Counted from the first letter of the stretch, positions 40,747-51,594 are shown. The stretch: DNA of 64,000 nt from Marinobacterium alkalitolerans (GCF_017776525.1 NZ_JACVEW010000001.1:1-64000), one strand, 5' to 3'. Notes: a model not told the origin generated them from the sequence alone. Made by a program: numbers and translations.

Positions 40747-41752
40747 CCAGCCGCACCTGATCACCCGCACTCACGTCCAGACAAGCGGCCACCTCCGGCA
40801 GCAGATGCACCCGTTTCAGGTTCGGTTGCACCCGGGCCTGGGTGCAGCGAAAGTGCTCGCATTGGGTATTGCTGATCAGGAATGGACGTGCGCTGGCGGG
40901 CGGCGGTGTCGAGTCGATGACCACCTCCACACAGCGGCTGCGGGCGATGGCATGAATCTCCTCCGGCCGCGCCGCCAGCGTGGGGCCCGCGTCAAAGATA
41001 TCCACATAGTTTTCATACCGGAAGCCCTGTGACTTGAGCAGCTGGCAGGCGGGACGGGTGTTCGGATGTACTTCGCCAATCACCGCCTGGGCAGCCTCCG
41101 GCAGCAGGTGAATGTAGATCGGATGCCGGGGCATCAGCTCGGCAATGACCACCTTGTTGCCCGAGCCGGTCAGGAAGTCGGCCTTGCGATAGTGCATGGA
41201 GAAGAAGTGTTGCCCCAGCCCTTCCCAGAACGGGTTGCTGTCGTCATGGTCGGTAAAACCGCGCATTTCGGCAATAACCCGATCGGCAAAGCGCTCCGGG
41301 TGCTGTGCCATGAACAGGAAGCGGGCACGGGAGAGCAGACCGCCCCCGCCGCTGCCACGGCTGTCCGGGCGCAGAAACAGGGAGCAGAGCTCCGAGCTGC
41401 CGGTGTAGTCGTTACAGAGGTACAGGGTGCGGAACTCGTTGTAAATGCCCAGTTCATGTGAGGCATGTACGATGGTGCCGATGTGGTAGTGATACCAGGG
41501 CGCGTCCAGGCCCACTGCAGCGGTGACGCCGCTGGTACCCATTACCTCGCCGGTCTCCGTGTCTTCCAGCACGAACAGGTAGGTCACCGGTGCCGGCTCG
41601 TGGGTGCGCTCAAAGGCGTCGATCGACTGCCTCAACTTGGTGTTGAGCAGTTCCGGGTTGTCCGGCAGTGAGGTGAAACCGGGGCCGGCCTCACGCGAAA
41701 TCTGCTGCAGCAGGCCTGCATCGCCTGCTCTGATCGGTCGTACTCTCAGCAT
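40718..41752 (-). CDS. astA: arginine N-succinyltransferase
   Basis: AstA succinylates arginine in the first step of the AST catabolic pathway. The 344-residue protein has the AstA pattern: RPIRAGDAGLLQQISREAGPGFTSLPDN, APWYHYHIGTIVHASHELGIYN, LCSLFLRPDSRGSGGGGLLSRARFLF and EMRGFTDHDDSNPFWEGLGQHFF. The start MLRVRPIRAG (41752) follows AGGAGG by five bases. No astB, astC, astD or astE neighbours exist, so the pathway genes must be elsewhere or absent. It is convergent with cpxA and divergent from the entericidin gene. Confidence 0.93.
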   Translation of the reverse strand: MLRVRPIRAGDAGLLQQISREAGPGFTSLPDNPELLNTKLRQSIDAFERTHEPAPVTYLFVLEDTETGEVMGTSGVTAAVGLDAPWYHYHIGTIVHASHELGIYNEFRTLYLCNDYTGSSELCSLFLRPDSRGSGGGGLLSRARFLFMAQHPERFADRVIAEMRGFTDHDDSNPFWEGLGQHFFSMHYRKADFLTGSGNKVVIAELMPRHPIYIHLLPEAAQAVIGEVHPNTRPACQLLKSQGFRYENYVDIFDAGPTLAARPEEIHAIARSRCVEVVIDSTPPPASARPFLISNTQCEHFRCTQARVQPNLKRVHLLPEVAACLDVSAGDQVRLVSLPAAAGS

Positions 41753-41869
41753 CCTGGCCTCCTGCGTCACCGGGTCCGTTTTCAGTATAGAATAGAGGCG
41801 TACAGCCGAAATGCCATCCCGGATCGGCTGACCGTATGATCAAGTCGCGTCACATGATGAGGGTTCACC

Positions 41870-42022
41870 ATGCAGAAAAAACTGTTCAGTTTGATGGCCA
41901 GTCTGGGGCTGCTGCTGGCGTTTGGTCTTCAGGCCGGATGCAGCACCATTGAAGGGGCTGGGAAGGATTTGTCCAAGGCGGGCGAAGCGATTCGTGAAGC
42001 CGCGCAGGATGCGCAGAACTGA
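41870..42022 (+). CDS. entericidin A/B-family small lipoprotein
   Basis: The 50-residue protein begins MQKKLFSLMASLGLLLAFG, a lipoprotein signal, with the lipobox LQAGC. The mature part CSTIEGAGKDLSKAGEAI is very like entericidins EcnA/EcnB. Those form a toxin/antidote pair in enterobacteria; in many marine genomes the gene is single and its role is not known. It is too short for many gene finders. No partner gene is close by. Confidence 0.82.
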   Translation: MQKKLFSLMASLGLLLAFGLQAGCSTIEGAGKDLSKAGEAIREAAQDAQN

Positions 42023-42043
42023 TAGACGGGTTCATCAAGAGCA

Positions 42044-42064
42044 GGCCGGCCCTGAAGGCCGGCC
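42044..42064. terminator. GC-rich hairpin between convergent entericidin and glnK genes
   Basis: GGCCGGCC (42044-42051) pairs with a second GGCCGGCC (42057-42064) around CTGAA, giving a perfect 8-bp stem. It lies 21 bases after the entericidin stop and 6 bases before the stop of the leftward glnK gene. No U-run follows in either direction, so termination strength is uncertain. Confidence 0.5.
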
Positions 42065-42070
42065 GGCCAA

Positions 42071-42412
<342 letters not shown>

Positions 42413-42495
42413 TCAAGTCCTCGCAATGTTGGGGCAGTCCCAGTGTACCCACCGTCGTTCGGTGGAGACTCCTTGGGCGCCAGTATACCCATAAT

Positions 42496-42524
42496 CAAAA
42501 GGCTGCGCATAATCTGCGCAGCCT
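42496..42524 (-). terminator. rho-independent terminator after amtB
   Basis: AGGCTGCGCA (42500-42509) and TGCGCAGCCT (42515-42524) pair perfectly over 10 bp with a 5-base loop; on the minus strand a short U-run (TTTT) follows the stem. It lies 23 bases after the amtB stop and 84 bases before the second glnK. Confidence 0.85.
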
Positions 42525-42547
42525 GAAGGGAGTATCCGGTAGCGGGT

Positions 42548-43822
42548 TTACTTCTTGCCGCCGGTAAATTCCGGGTAGGCTTCCATACCACACTCGGCCA
42601 GGTCGACCCCTTCGTACTCTTCTTCTTCGCTGACACGGACACCCATGACCGCTTTCAGAATCATCCAGACCACCAGGCTGGCAATGAAGACCCAGCCGAA
42701 GATGGAGACGATACCCAGCAGCTGAGCGCCGAAGGTTGCATCACCGTTGTTCATCGGTACGGCCAGCAGGCCCCAGATACCGACTACACCGTGCACGGAG
42801 ATGGCACCGACCGGGTCATCGATACGCAGCTTGTCCAGCGCCACGATGGAGACAACCACCAGAGCACCACCGATCGCACCGATCAGGGTAGAGGCCAGCG
42901 CGCTCGGAGACAGCGGATCAGCCGTGATGGCGACCAGACCGGCCAGAGCACCGTTCAGCGCCATAGTCAGGTCCGCCTTGCGGAACCACAGGCGAGCAAC
43001 GATCAGGGCAGCGATCACACCACCGGCAGCGGCAGCGTTGGTGTTGACGAAGATTTCGGCAACGGCGTTGGCTTCACCCACATCAGACAGTTTCAGCTCG
43101 GAACCACCGTTGAAGCCGAACCAGCCCATCCACAGGATGAAGGTACCCAGAGTAGCCAGCGGCAGGTTGGCACCCGGAATGGCGTTGATTTCACCATTCT
43201 TGCCGTATTTGCCCTTACGAGCACCCAGGACCAGAACACCGGCCAGAGCAGCAGAAGCACCTGCCATGTGGACGATACCGGAACCGGCGAAGTCAGAGAA
43301 ACCGGCTTCGCTCAGGAAACCACCGCCCCAGGTCCAGTAACCGGAAGTCGGGTAGATAAAGCCGGTCATGACGACGGCAAAGGCCAGGAACGCCCACAGC
43401 TTCATACGCTCGGCGACGGCACCGGATACGATGGACATGGCGGTTGCCACGAACACGACCTGGAAGAAGAAGTCGGAACGCATGGAGTAGTAAGGTGCGT
43501 CATCGCCGCCGGCCAGAACGGCATCGACCGCGTTTTCATCACCGATCAGTGCACCCAGGCTCGGCAGCACGCCACCGGCATCTGAGCTGTACATGATGTA
43601 GTAGCCACACAGCAGGTACATGGTACAGGCGATGGCGTAGAGGGCGATGTTCTTGGTCAGAATCTCGGTGGTGTTCTTGGCACGCACCAGACCCGCCTCG
43701 AGCATGGCAAAACCGGCCGCCATCCACATCACCAATGCACCACACATCAGGAAGTAGAAGGTATCGACCGCGTACTTCAGCTGGGTCACATCCCCGGCTG
43801 TTGAGTTCAGCAGTTCTTCCAT
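42548..43822 (-). CDS. amtB: ammonium transporter AmtB
   Basis: AmtB is a trimeric inner-membrane ammonium channel. The 424-residue protein has eleven predicted helices. Landmarks are the helix LMCGALVMWMAAGFAMLEAGLVRAKNT in two adjoining parts, the twin pore histidines in GSGIVHMAGASAALAG and ISVHGVVGIWGLLAV, and the cytoplasmic C-terminal segment used for GlnK docking. It starts with EELLNSTAGDVTQL, so a classical cleaved signal peptide is not evident. It is 43 bases after the first glnK, and a shared sigma-54 promoter is predicted upstream. Confidence 0.95.
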   Translation of the reverse strand: MEELLNSTAGDVTQLKYAVDTFYFLMCGALVMWMAAGFAMLEAGLVRAKNTTEILTKNIALYAIACTMYLLCGYYIMYSSDAGGVLPSLGALIGDENAVDAVLAGGDDAPYYSMRSDFFFQVVFVATAMSIVSGAVAERMKLWAFLAFAVVMTGFIYPTSGYWTWGGGFLSEAGFSDFAGSGIVHMAGASAALAGVLVLGARKGKYGKNGEINAIPGANLPLATLGTFILWMGWFGFNGGSELKLSDVGEANAVAEIFVNTNAAAAGGVIAALIVARLWFRKADLTMALNGALAGLVAITADPLSPSALASTLIGAIGGALVVVSIVALDKLRIDDPVGAISVHGVVGIWGLLAVPMNNGDATFGAQLLGIVSIFGWVFIASLVVWMILKAVMGVRVSEEEEYEGVDLAECGMEAYPEFTGGKK

Positions 43823-43865
43823 TGTTATATCCTCCAGAGATAAACGGAATCTTGGTCAAGTGGAC

Positions 43866-44764
<899 letters not shown>

Positions 44765-44805
44765 CCCCAGGCGTCACCCGAAATACGCGACACAAGGATG
44801 GTGTC

Positions 44806-46323
44806 ATGTCACTTGCCGTTGTTCAGACCCGGGCACAGCTCGGGATCAGTGCGCCACCGGTTTCGGTGGAAGTACATCTCTCGGGGGGCCTGCCCTCCAT
44901 GTCCATTGTGGGCCTGCCCGAAACGGGCGTGAAAGAAAGCCGTGAGCGGGTCCGCAGTGCCCTGATTACGGCGGGGTTCGACTTCCCGCAACGCCGCATC
45001 ACAATCAATCTGGCACCCGCCGACCTGCCCAAGGAAGGCGGACGCTATGATCTGGCCATTGCCATCGGCATCCTGTCCGCCTCCGGACAGCTCAAGGGCT
45101 GGAAGCCGACCCCCGACCTGGAAGTGTTGGGCGAACTCTCCCTGTCGGGCGAGATTCGCTCGGTTCGCGGGGTGCTGCCGGCGGCGGTGGCAGCCGGCCG
45201 CCTTAAACGCACTCTTGTGGTGCCTCGCGACAATGCCGAGGAAGCGGCAATGGCAGAAGAGGTGGAGGTGCTGGCACCGGTACACCTGATTGAGCTGGTC
45301 GAACACCTGCTGCGGCGTCGGCCGCTGGCGCCGGTGGTGGTGTCCGAATCGGATGTTGGCCTGGTCGACATGCCGGATCTGGCCGAGGTCAAGGGCCAGC
45401 TGCAGGCGCGCCGCGCACTGGAGGTGGCGGCCAGCGGCGGCCATAATCTGCTTTTTTCAGGACCGCCGGGGAGCGGCAAGAGCATGCTGGCCGCGCGACT
45501 GCCCGGGCTGCTGCCGGATCTGGCGGCTCGCGAGCGGATGGAAGTCGCGGCAATCGCCTCCATCTCGGGGCGCGATGTCCGCCCGGCCTGTGACGGTGTC
45601 CGACCCTTTCGGGCCCCTCACCATACCGCCTCGGCGGTGGCACTGGTGGGTGGCGGCAGCCATCCGCGGCCGGGTGAAATTTCGCTGGCGCATCAGGGTG
45701 TACTGTTTCTGGACGAGTTGCCGGAATTTCCGCGTCGGGTGCTGGAAGTGCTGCGTGAGCCCATGGAAACCGGTGAGATCCTGATTTCGCGCGCCATGCG
45801 CCAGACGCTTTACCCGGCCCGGTTCCAGCTGGTCGCAGCCATGAACCCCTGTCCCTGTGGCTATCACGGCGATGGTACGGATCGCTGCCTGTGCACGCCG
45901 GACCAGATACGGCGTTACCAGCAGAAAATTTCCGGTCCGCTGCTGGACCGTATCGACCTGCAACTGCATGTGCCGGCGCTGCCGCCTGACGCTCTGCTGG
46001 CACCGACTCAGCCCGGTGAAAGCAGCGCCGAAGTACGCCAGCGCGTGGTGCGGGCCCATGAACGTCAGCTGGTGCGTCAGGGCTGTATGAACCGGGATCT
46101 GGGCGGCACCGTTTTGGAGCAGGTCTGCGGTCTGGACGCGGATGGACGGGTGCTTTTAACCCGTGTCATGGAGCGCTATCAGCTGTCGGCACGCAGTTGT
46201 CATCGCATTTTGAAGGTCGCACGCACACTGGCCGATCTGGCGGGGCAGTCGAGGGTAGAGGCCGCGCAGCTGCTGGAAGCGCTGGCGTTCAGAGGGTGTG
46301 TTGATGACGCTGACGCCGGCTGA
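44806..46323 (+). CDS. comM: YifB/ComM family AAA+ helicase-like protein
   Basis: ComM (YifB) helps integrate transforming DNA by promoting branch migration. The 505-residue protein has the N-terminal Mg-chelatase-like domain (GLPSMSIVGLPETGVKESRERVRSAL, in parts) with the Lon-like fold, the central AAA+ region (NLLFSGPPGSGKSML, FRAPHHTASAVALVGGG, GVLFLDELPEF) and the C-terminal helices. MNPCPCGYHGDGTDRC is the zinc-like motif of the family. It overlaps the convergent EAL gene by 35 bases. Confidence 0.94.
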   Translation: MSLAVVQTRAQLGISAPPVSVEVHLSGGLPSMSIVGLPETGVKESRERVRSALITAGFDFPQRRITINLAPADLPKEGGRYDLAIAIGILSASGQLKGWKPTPDLEVLGELSLSGEIRSVRGVLPAAVAAGRLKRTLVVPRDNAEEAAMAEEVEVLAPVHLIELVEHLLRRRPLAPVVVSESDVGLVDMPDLAEVKGQLQARRALEVAASGGHNLLFSGPPGSGKSMLAARLPGLLPDLAARERMEVAAIASISGRDVRPACDGVRPFRAPHHTASAVALVGGGSHPRPGEISLAHQGVLFLDELPEFPRRVLEVLREPMETGEILISRAMRQTLYPARFQLVAAMNPCPCGYHGDGTDRCLCTPDQIRRYQQKISGPLLDRIDLQLHVPALPPDALLAPTQPGESSAEVRQRVVRAHERQLVRQGCMNRDLGGTVLEQVCGLDADGRVLLTRVMERYQLSARSCHRILKVARTLADLAGQSRVEAAQLLEALAFRGCVDDADAG

Positions 46324-47521
46324 GCAGCGTCAGAAACTGATCCAGCGGGACAGGGCGGCTGAAGAAGTATCCCTGTACCTGATCACAGTCGTGTCGAATC
46401 AGGAATTCGAGTTGGGCGCGCGTTTCCACCCCTTCCGCAATCACCTGTTTTTTCAGGTTGTGGGCCAGGTTGATGATGGCGCGTACAATCTCTTCATCGT
46501 CCGGGTTGCCGGGAATCCCGTCCACGAAGGACTTGTCGATCTTGAGGGTGGTGATCGGCAGCTTTTGCAGCAGGCTGAAGGAAGAATAGCCGGTACCGAA
46601 GTCGTCCAGTGAGAACTCCACACCGCGCTGGCTGAGCTGCTCAATGGTGCTGCGGACATGCTCTTCATCATTGCAGAGCGCCGTTTCCGTCAGCTCGAAC
46701 TCCAGTGCATGGCTCGGCATCTTGTGTTCATCCAGCAGTCGCTCGATGGTGGAGGCCAGGTAGCTGTCCTGGAACTGACGGAATGAAAGGTTGATGCCGA
46801 TGCGACCGGCAAGACCGGCTTCATGCATGGCCGGCAGGGCCTGTCCGGCCGCCTGAATGATCCAGTAGCCCAGCGGTACGATCAGGCCCGAGGTTTCGCA
46901 GCTGGGGATAAAGGTGTCCGGTGGCAGCAGGCCGCGCTCCGGGTGCTGCCAGCGGATCAGGGCTTCGGCTCCGCAGATCTCGCCCTGGCGCAGGTCGATA
47001 CGCGGCTGGTAGAACAGTTCGAACTCTTCGCGCTGCAACGCTCGCCAGAGCTCAGGGTCATAGCCCTCCAACGACAGGTCGGGCTTGGGCGGAAGCTTGG
47101 GCGTTTCCGCATGTCGCTGCTGCAGGGTGCAGTAGCGCAGAATGCGTCGGATCGTGTCCGGGTTGCTGCTGGGCAGGTGCAGGTAGTCATTCAGCGGATC
47201 GTCGAGCAGGGCCCCCCAGAGTTCCATATCCGGGGCCTGCTGGAGCAGCAATACGGCCGGTACACTGGGATGCACATGGCGAGCTTGATCCAGAGCATCA
47301 TTGGCCTGTTCGGGATCGGCTACATCCAGCAGCAGAATGGGTTGGTGAAGGTGTTGCAGAACAGAAACGGTTGGCTTGATGGAGTCGAAGTAGTGGAGCT
47401 GACCGCCCCACCAGGGTGTCAGCCAATCCTGCCAGCAGGCCTCCAGATTGCGGGAGGCACTGACCAGCACCAGAGTGGGCGTCGAGGCGCCCGAACGGGT
47501 CTGTGCGAATTCTGCCTGCAT
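46289..47521 (-). CDS. EAL domain cyclic-di-GMP phosphodiesterase
   Basis: The 410-residue protein has a degenerate receiver-like N-terminal part (about residues 15-145, LVLVSASRNLEACW, LLLDVADPEQAN without a clear phosphoacceptor pattern), then a complete EAL domain (about 160-405). Its catalytic motifs are GAEALIRWQHP, INLSFRQFQ, FELTETALC, SLDDFGTGYSS, LKIDKSFV, AEGVET and QGYFFSRPV. All metal and base residues expected in active enzymes look present, so it probably hydrolyses cyclic-di-GMP. The start at 47521 is supported by GGAGGA. It is divergent from rep. Confidence 0.88.
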   Translation of the reverse strand: MQAEFAQTRSGASTPTLVLVSASRNLEACWQDWLTPWWGGQLHYFDSIKPTVSVLQHLHQPILLLDVADPEQANDALDQARHVHPSVPAVLLLQQAPDMELWGALLDDPLNDYLHLPSSNPDTIRRILRYCTLQQRHAETPKLPPKPDLSLEGYDPELWRALQREEFELFYQPRIDLRQGEICGAEALIRWQHPERGLLPPDTFIPSCETSGLIVPLGYWIIQAAGQALPAMHEAGLAGRIGINLSFRQFQDSYLASTIERLLDEHKMPSHALEFELTETALCNDEEHVRSTIEQLSQRGVEFSLDDFGTGYSSFSLLQKLPITTLKIDKSFVDGIPGNPDDEEIVRAIINLAHNLKKQVIAEGVETRAQLEFLIRHDCDQVQGYFFSRPVPLDQFLTLLSRRQRHQHTL

Positions 47522-47727
47522 GGTACTTCCTCCCCCCTGCACCTTGGCGCATGGGGAACTGAGTTTATCAGGGGGCCATGTCATAATAGGCGACTACTTT
47601 GATCGCCGGACGAGGTTAGCACGCTTTGCCAGCAGGCTGAACTCCCGGGCCGTCGATCCCGTTTTCCAAGCAGCAGCTGAAAGGTTATCGGCCGCTATGG
47701 GGCCGGGTTGAGTTTTTTTGAGGTGTC

Positions 47728-49743
47728 ATGAGCAAATTAAATCCACGTCAGCGCGAAGCGGTGCACTACATTGGCGGCCCTCTGCTGGTGCTGGCGGGGG
47801 CCGGCTCCGGCAAAACCAGCGTGATTACCCGCAAGATCGCCTGGATGGTCCGGGAGGCAGGGTTTGAGGCACGCCGTATCGCGGCCGTGACCTTCACCAA
47901 CAAGGCGGCACGGGAAATGAAGGAACGTGTGGGCCAGTTGCTGCAGGGCGGTGAGTCACGCGGGCTGACTGTATCAACCTTTCACAACCTGGGCTTGTCG
48001 ATCATCCGCCGGGAGCGCAAGCATCTGGGGCTCAAGTCCGGCTTTTCGCTGTTTGACGATCAGGACAGCAAGGCATTGCTGCGTGACCTGCTGCTGCAGA
48101 ATGATGAAGATACCGACCAGCTGAACGAGATTCAGCATCGTATTTCCAACTGGAAAAACGACATGGTCACGCCGGATCAGGTATTGGCGGCGGCAGAAGG
48201 CCCCGCCGATATTCTGGCCGGACACGCCTACGAAGCCTATGAACGCCACCTGCGGGCCTACAACGCGGTCGACTTTGATGACCTGATCCTGTTGCCGGTA
48301 CAGCTGTTCAGTGATCATCCCGAGGTGCTGGAGCGCTGGCAGCGCCGCATACAGTACCTGCTGGTGGACGAATATCAGGATACCAACCTGTCCCAGTACC
48401 GGCTGGTGCGCCAGCTGGTCGGCCATCGCGGTGGGCTTACCGTCGTGGGCGATGACGATCAGTCGATCTATGCCTGGCGAGGGGCGCGACCGGAAAACCT
48501 GGCGCAGCTGCAGGTGGATTTTCCCAGTTTGAAAGTAGTGAAACTGGAGCAGAACTACCGCTCGACCAGCCGCATTCTGAAAGCGGCCAACACACTGATC
48601 GCCAACAACCCTCACGTGTTCGAGAAAACGCTCTGGAGCGAAATGGGGTATGGCGAGCCCATCCGTGTCCTGCACACCCGTAACGACGATGCGGAAGCCG
48701 AGCGTATTGCCACCGAAATTCTGGATCGGCATCTGCGTCAGCGGATTGCGTTTCGCGACTTTGCCGTGCTCTATCGCGGCAACCATCAGTCGCGCCTGAT
48801 CGAGATGAAGCTGCAGAATTATCAGATTCCCTACAAGCTCAACGGGGGCACCTCGTTTTTTGCCCGCGCTGAAATCAAGGATCTGATGAGCTACCTGAAG
48901 GTGCTGATCAACCGGGATGATGACAACGCATTTCTGCGCATCATCAACCTGCCCCGGCGTGAAATCGGGCCCAGCACGCTGCACAAGCTGGGTGAATATG
49001 CCTCGGCACGGGAGATCAGCCTGTTTTCGGCCTGCGGCGAGTTGGGGCTGGAGCAGCAGTTGCAGCCTCAGGCGGTCGAACGACTGCGCCGTTTCTGCGC
49101 ACTGATGGACGAGCTGTATACCCGCTGCCAGCAGGGCGACCCGATCGAGGCGATCCATGCCCTGATCGATCAGATCGATTATGCCGGCTGGATTCGCCAG
49201 AACGCCTCCAGTGAGGTGGTGGCGGAGAAGCGGATGCAGAACGTCTATTTTCTGGTGGAATCGCTGGGCAGTACGCTGGAGCGGCTGCAGGAGGATGACC
49301 CCGAGGCCGGCATTGAAGAAGCGATCGCGCGGCTGGTGCTGCTGGACATGCTGAACCAGCAGGATGAGGAGGACGACACCGACAAGGTGCAGCTGATGAC
49401 GCTGCACGCCTCCAAGGGGCTGGAGTTTCCGCACGTGTTTCTGCTGGGCATGGAAGAGGAGCTGCTGCCCCATCGCAACAGCATCGAAATGGATACCATC
49501 GAAGAGGAGCGGCGGCTGGCGTACGTGGGTATTACCCGCGCACGGGAAACCCTCACCATGACGCTGGCCAAACAGCGGCGCCAGTTTGGCGAGTGGCAGG
49601 AGTGCATGCCCAGCCGTTTTCTGGACGAGCTGCCGACCGATGATCTGGAACACGAGGGGCGGGGCGATGACCGCCCGGAACAGAATCGGGCCAAGGGACG
49701 GGCGACACTGAACAGCCTCAAGGGGATGTTTGACGACCTGTGA
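47728..49743 (+). CDS. rep: ATP-dependent DNA helicase Rep
   Basis: Rep is a 3'-5' superfamily-1 helicase that clears proteins ahead of replication forks. The 671-residue protein has Q-motif LNPRQREAV, Walker A AGAGSGKTSVI, motif Ia TFTNKAAREM, motif II VDEYQDTN, motif III GDDDQSIYAWRGA, motif IV LEQNYRSTSRIL, VQLMTLHASKGLEFPHVFLLGMEE in two parts and VGITRARE. The length is that of Rep and shorter than UvrD. The last 26 bases overlap the convergent kinase gene. Confidence 0.95.
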   Translation: MSKLNPRQREAVHYIGGPLLVLAGAGSGKTSVITRKIAWMVREAGFEARRIAAVTFTNKAAREMKERVGQLLQGGESRGLTVSTFHNLGLSIIRRERKHLGLKSGFSLFDDQDSKALLRDLLLQNDEDTDQLNEIQHRISNWKNDMVTPDQVLAAAEGPADILAGHAYEAYERHLRAYNAVDFDDLILLPVQLFSDHPEVLERWQRRIQYLLVDEYQDTNLSQYRLVRQLVGHRGGLTVVGDDDQSIYAWRGARPENLAQLQVDFPSLKVVKLEQNYRSTSRILKAANTLIANNPHVFEKTLWSEMGYGEPIRVLHTRNDDAEAERIATEILDRHLRQRIAFRDFAVLYRGNHQSRLIEMKLQNYQIPYKLNGGTSFFARAEIKDLMSYLKVLINRDDDNAFLRIINLPRREIGPSTLHKLGEYASAREISLFSACGELGLEQQLQPQAVERLRRFCALMDELYTRCQQGDPIEAIHALIDQIDYAGWIRQNASSEVVAEKRMQNVYFLVESLGSTLERLQEDDPEAGIEEAIARLVLLDMLNQQDEEDDTDKVQLMTLHASKGLEFPHVFLLGMEEELLPHRNSIEMDTIEEERRLAYVGITRARETLTMTLAKQRRQFGEWQECMPSRFLDELPTDDLEHEGRGDDRPEQNRAKGRATLNSLKGMFDDL

Positions 49744-51571
49744 AACGCAGGGGCAGTCGCAGCCTGAACCGGGTGCCTTTGCCCGGTGCGCTGTCCAGCT
49801 GTATGGAGCCTTTCAGCAGTTGCGTGACCCATTGATGTACCAGATGCAGCCCCAGCCCGGTGTGCCCTTCACTGCGGCCGCTGGTCACAAAGGGATCGAA
49901 CAGTCGGGAGTGCTCTTCAGCGGGGATGCCACGGCCGTTGTCACTGATACTCAATTCCAGCTGATCGCCTGACAGCAGCCGTCCTTCGATCCGAATATGG
50001 CCAGCCTCACCCGGTTGGAAGGCATGCTCAAGGGCGTTCTCAACCAGATTCTGCAGTACCTGCGACAGCAGTCCCGGGTGGCTGAACAGCTCGCACTCGG
50101 GTATGTCCAGTGTCAATTTCACCTGGCCGTGCTTGAGCCTTGGCTTCAGGCTGTTGGCCAGATCGTTCGTACAGTCGCGCAGCCGGAAGGTCACGGGCTC
50201 ATCCAGACTGCGATCCACGGCCAGCCGCTTGAAACTGCGCACAAGGCCTGCAGCGCGCTCCAGATTGCGGTGTGCCAGGCGGAAACCTTCGTCCGCATGT
50301 TTCAGGTAGGCATGCATCTGGTCTTCGGTCAGTTCACCCTGATCAACCGCCTGCTCCAGCTTGTGCAGAGAGTCCTCCAGCGATGTGAGGGTGACCAGAG
50401 TGCTGCCCGTGGGGGTGTTCAATTCATGTGCCACGCCCGCGACCATCATGCCCAGAGAAGAAAGCTTGCGGGTTTCCACCAGCTCATTCTGCAACTGTTG
50501 CTGACGTTCCAGCGACAGTTTCAGCTCCTGATTGGCCTGTCGCAGTTCGGATTGCTCCTGCCTCAGATCCTTCAGCAGTTGAAGACGGCTGTCTTCCCCC
50601 TTGGCGACCCGCCACAGAAAACCGCCGCCGGTGAGCAGCACCAGTGCACTGATGGCCGCCGTGGGCAGGGCGATACTGCGTCGAATCTGAGCCAGGGTAT
50701 CCGGTGAACCGGACAGAATAAGGTGCCAGTAGCGCTCCTCTGATGGCAGCGGCTGGATTCGGCTATGGCTCCAGATATGTCCGCCCGAGCGCTCTCCGCG
50801 GTGGTTGGCCTGCTGACGGATTTGTTGCCAGAGTGCCGGCGCCGCCTGCGCCAGCGACAGGTAGGGCTGGTCATACAGAAACCCCCATTCACGCCAGGGT
50901 GCAGGATGGACCAGCCAATAGCCTTGTGCGTTCAGCAATTCAATTTTCCGGTCGGGCTGCTGCAGTTCGCGCAGCTCCTTGAACAGTTCGGTCAGCGAGA
51001 AGTTGATCACCAGTACGCCGGGTTTCAGGCCGTCTACCGGGGTCGTGCGCATGGCCGCGCGCACCGTCGGGACCGGCGGCATGGCCAGCACCTCCTGCTC
51101 GACATTCAGGTCCAGTGGCGACAGGTAGATCTCACCGGGTGCCAGTCGCAGCGCCTCCCGAAAATAGTAGCGGCTACGCTTGTTCTGTAGCTGTGTATCA
51201 GAAACAGGCTGTGCGCCCTGTGGCGACAGGTTGACGCGAACCCGCTCCTGGCCCTGATGATCGAGCCAGCGGATCTGGGAGATCAGCGCCGAGGCCTCGC
51301 CAAAGCGGCTGAAATGCCGACTCATTAGAGTGATATCGAGTGGGCTGTCCAGTTGCAGAGAATCTCTGAAAGCAACGCTTTGTTGAAGGATGCGGGTCAG
51401 CTGGGCCAGATAGCCCAGTTCCCGATTGAGGCGAGCGCTGAGCCGGTCAATGAGCGTTGTCTGGGTACTGATCACCGGCTGCAGCTTGAGCCGGTACAGT
51501 TCGCTGTAGGTCACCCCGGCGGTGATGCCGGTGACCAGCAACAGTGGCATAAACAGGGCCAGCCAGATCAA
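49718..51571 (-). CDS. sensor histidine kinase with periplasmic sensor
   Basis: The roughly 617-residue kinase has TM1 (IWLALFMPLLLVTGITAGV), a periplasmic region of about 270 residues, TM2 (LPTAAISALVLLTGGGFLW), a coiled coil (EQSELRQANQELKLSLERQ), and a C-terminal HisKA/HATPase unit. The H box is AGVAHELNTPTGS, and N and G boxes are LQNLVENALEHA, SDNGRGIP and GLGLHLVHQWV. No HAMP or PAS is evident. The only in-frame start after the upstream gene is a TTG at 51571, but the codons just before it (QRKRRRF) look like a normal cytoplasmic lead-in, so the true start may be elsewhere. It lies 23 bases after the REC-EAL gene, which may be its partner. Confidence 0.82.
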   Translation of the reverse strand: MIWLALFMPLLLVTGITAGVTYSELYRLKLQPVISTQTTLIDRLSARLNRELGYLAQLTRILQQSVAFRDSLQLDSPLDITLMSRHFSRFGEASALISQIRWLDHQGQERVRVNLSPQGAQPVSDTQLQNKRSRYYFREALRLAPGEIYLSPLDLNVEQEVLAMPPVPTVRAAMRTTPVDGLKPGVLVINFSLTELFKELRELQQPDRKIELLNAQGYWLVHPAPWREWGFLYDQPYLSLAQAAPALWQQIRQQANHRGERSGGHIWSHSRIQPLPSEERYWHLILSGSPDTLAQIRRSIALPTAAISALVLLTGGGFLWRVAKGEDSRLQLLKDLRQEQSELRQANQELKLSLERQQQLQNELVETRKLSSLGMMVAGVAHELNTPTGSTLVTLTSLEDSLHKLEQAVDQGELTEDQMHAYLKHADEGFRLAHRNLERAAGLVRSFKRLAVDRSLDEPVTFRLRDCTNDLANSLKPRLKHGQVKLTLDIPECELFSHPGLLSQVLQNLVENALEHAFQPGEAGHIRIEGRLLSGDQLELSISDNGRGIPAEEHSRLFDPFVTSGRSEGHTGLGLHLVHQWVTQLLKGSIQLDSAPGKGTRFRLRLPLRFTGRQTSP

Positions 51572-51594
51572 GAACCGCCGGCGCTTGCGCTGTA

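Noticed and set aside
42413-42495. Possible sigma-54 promoter for the second glnK
   Set aside because: I looked for GG-N10-GC on the minus strand; the best candidate has the wrong spacing.
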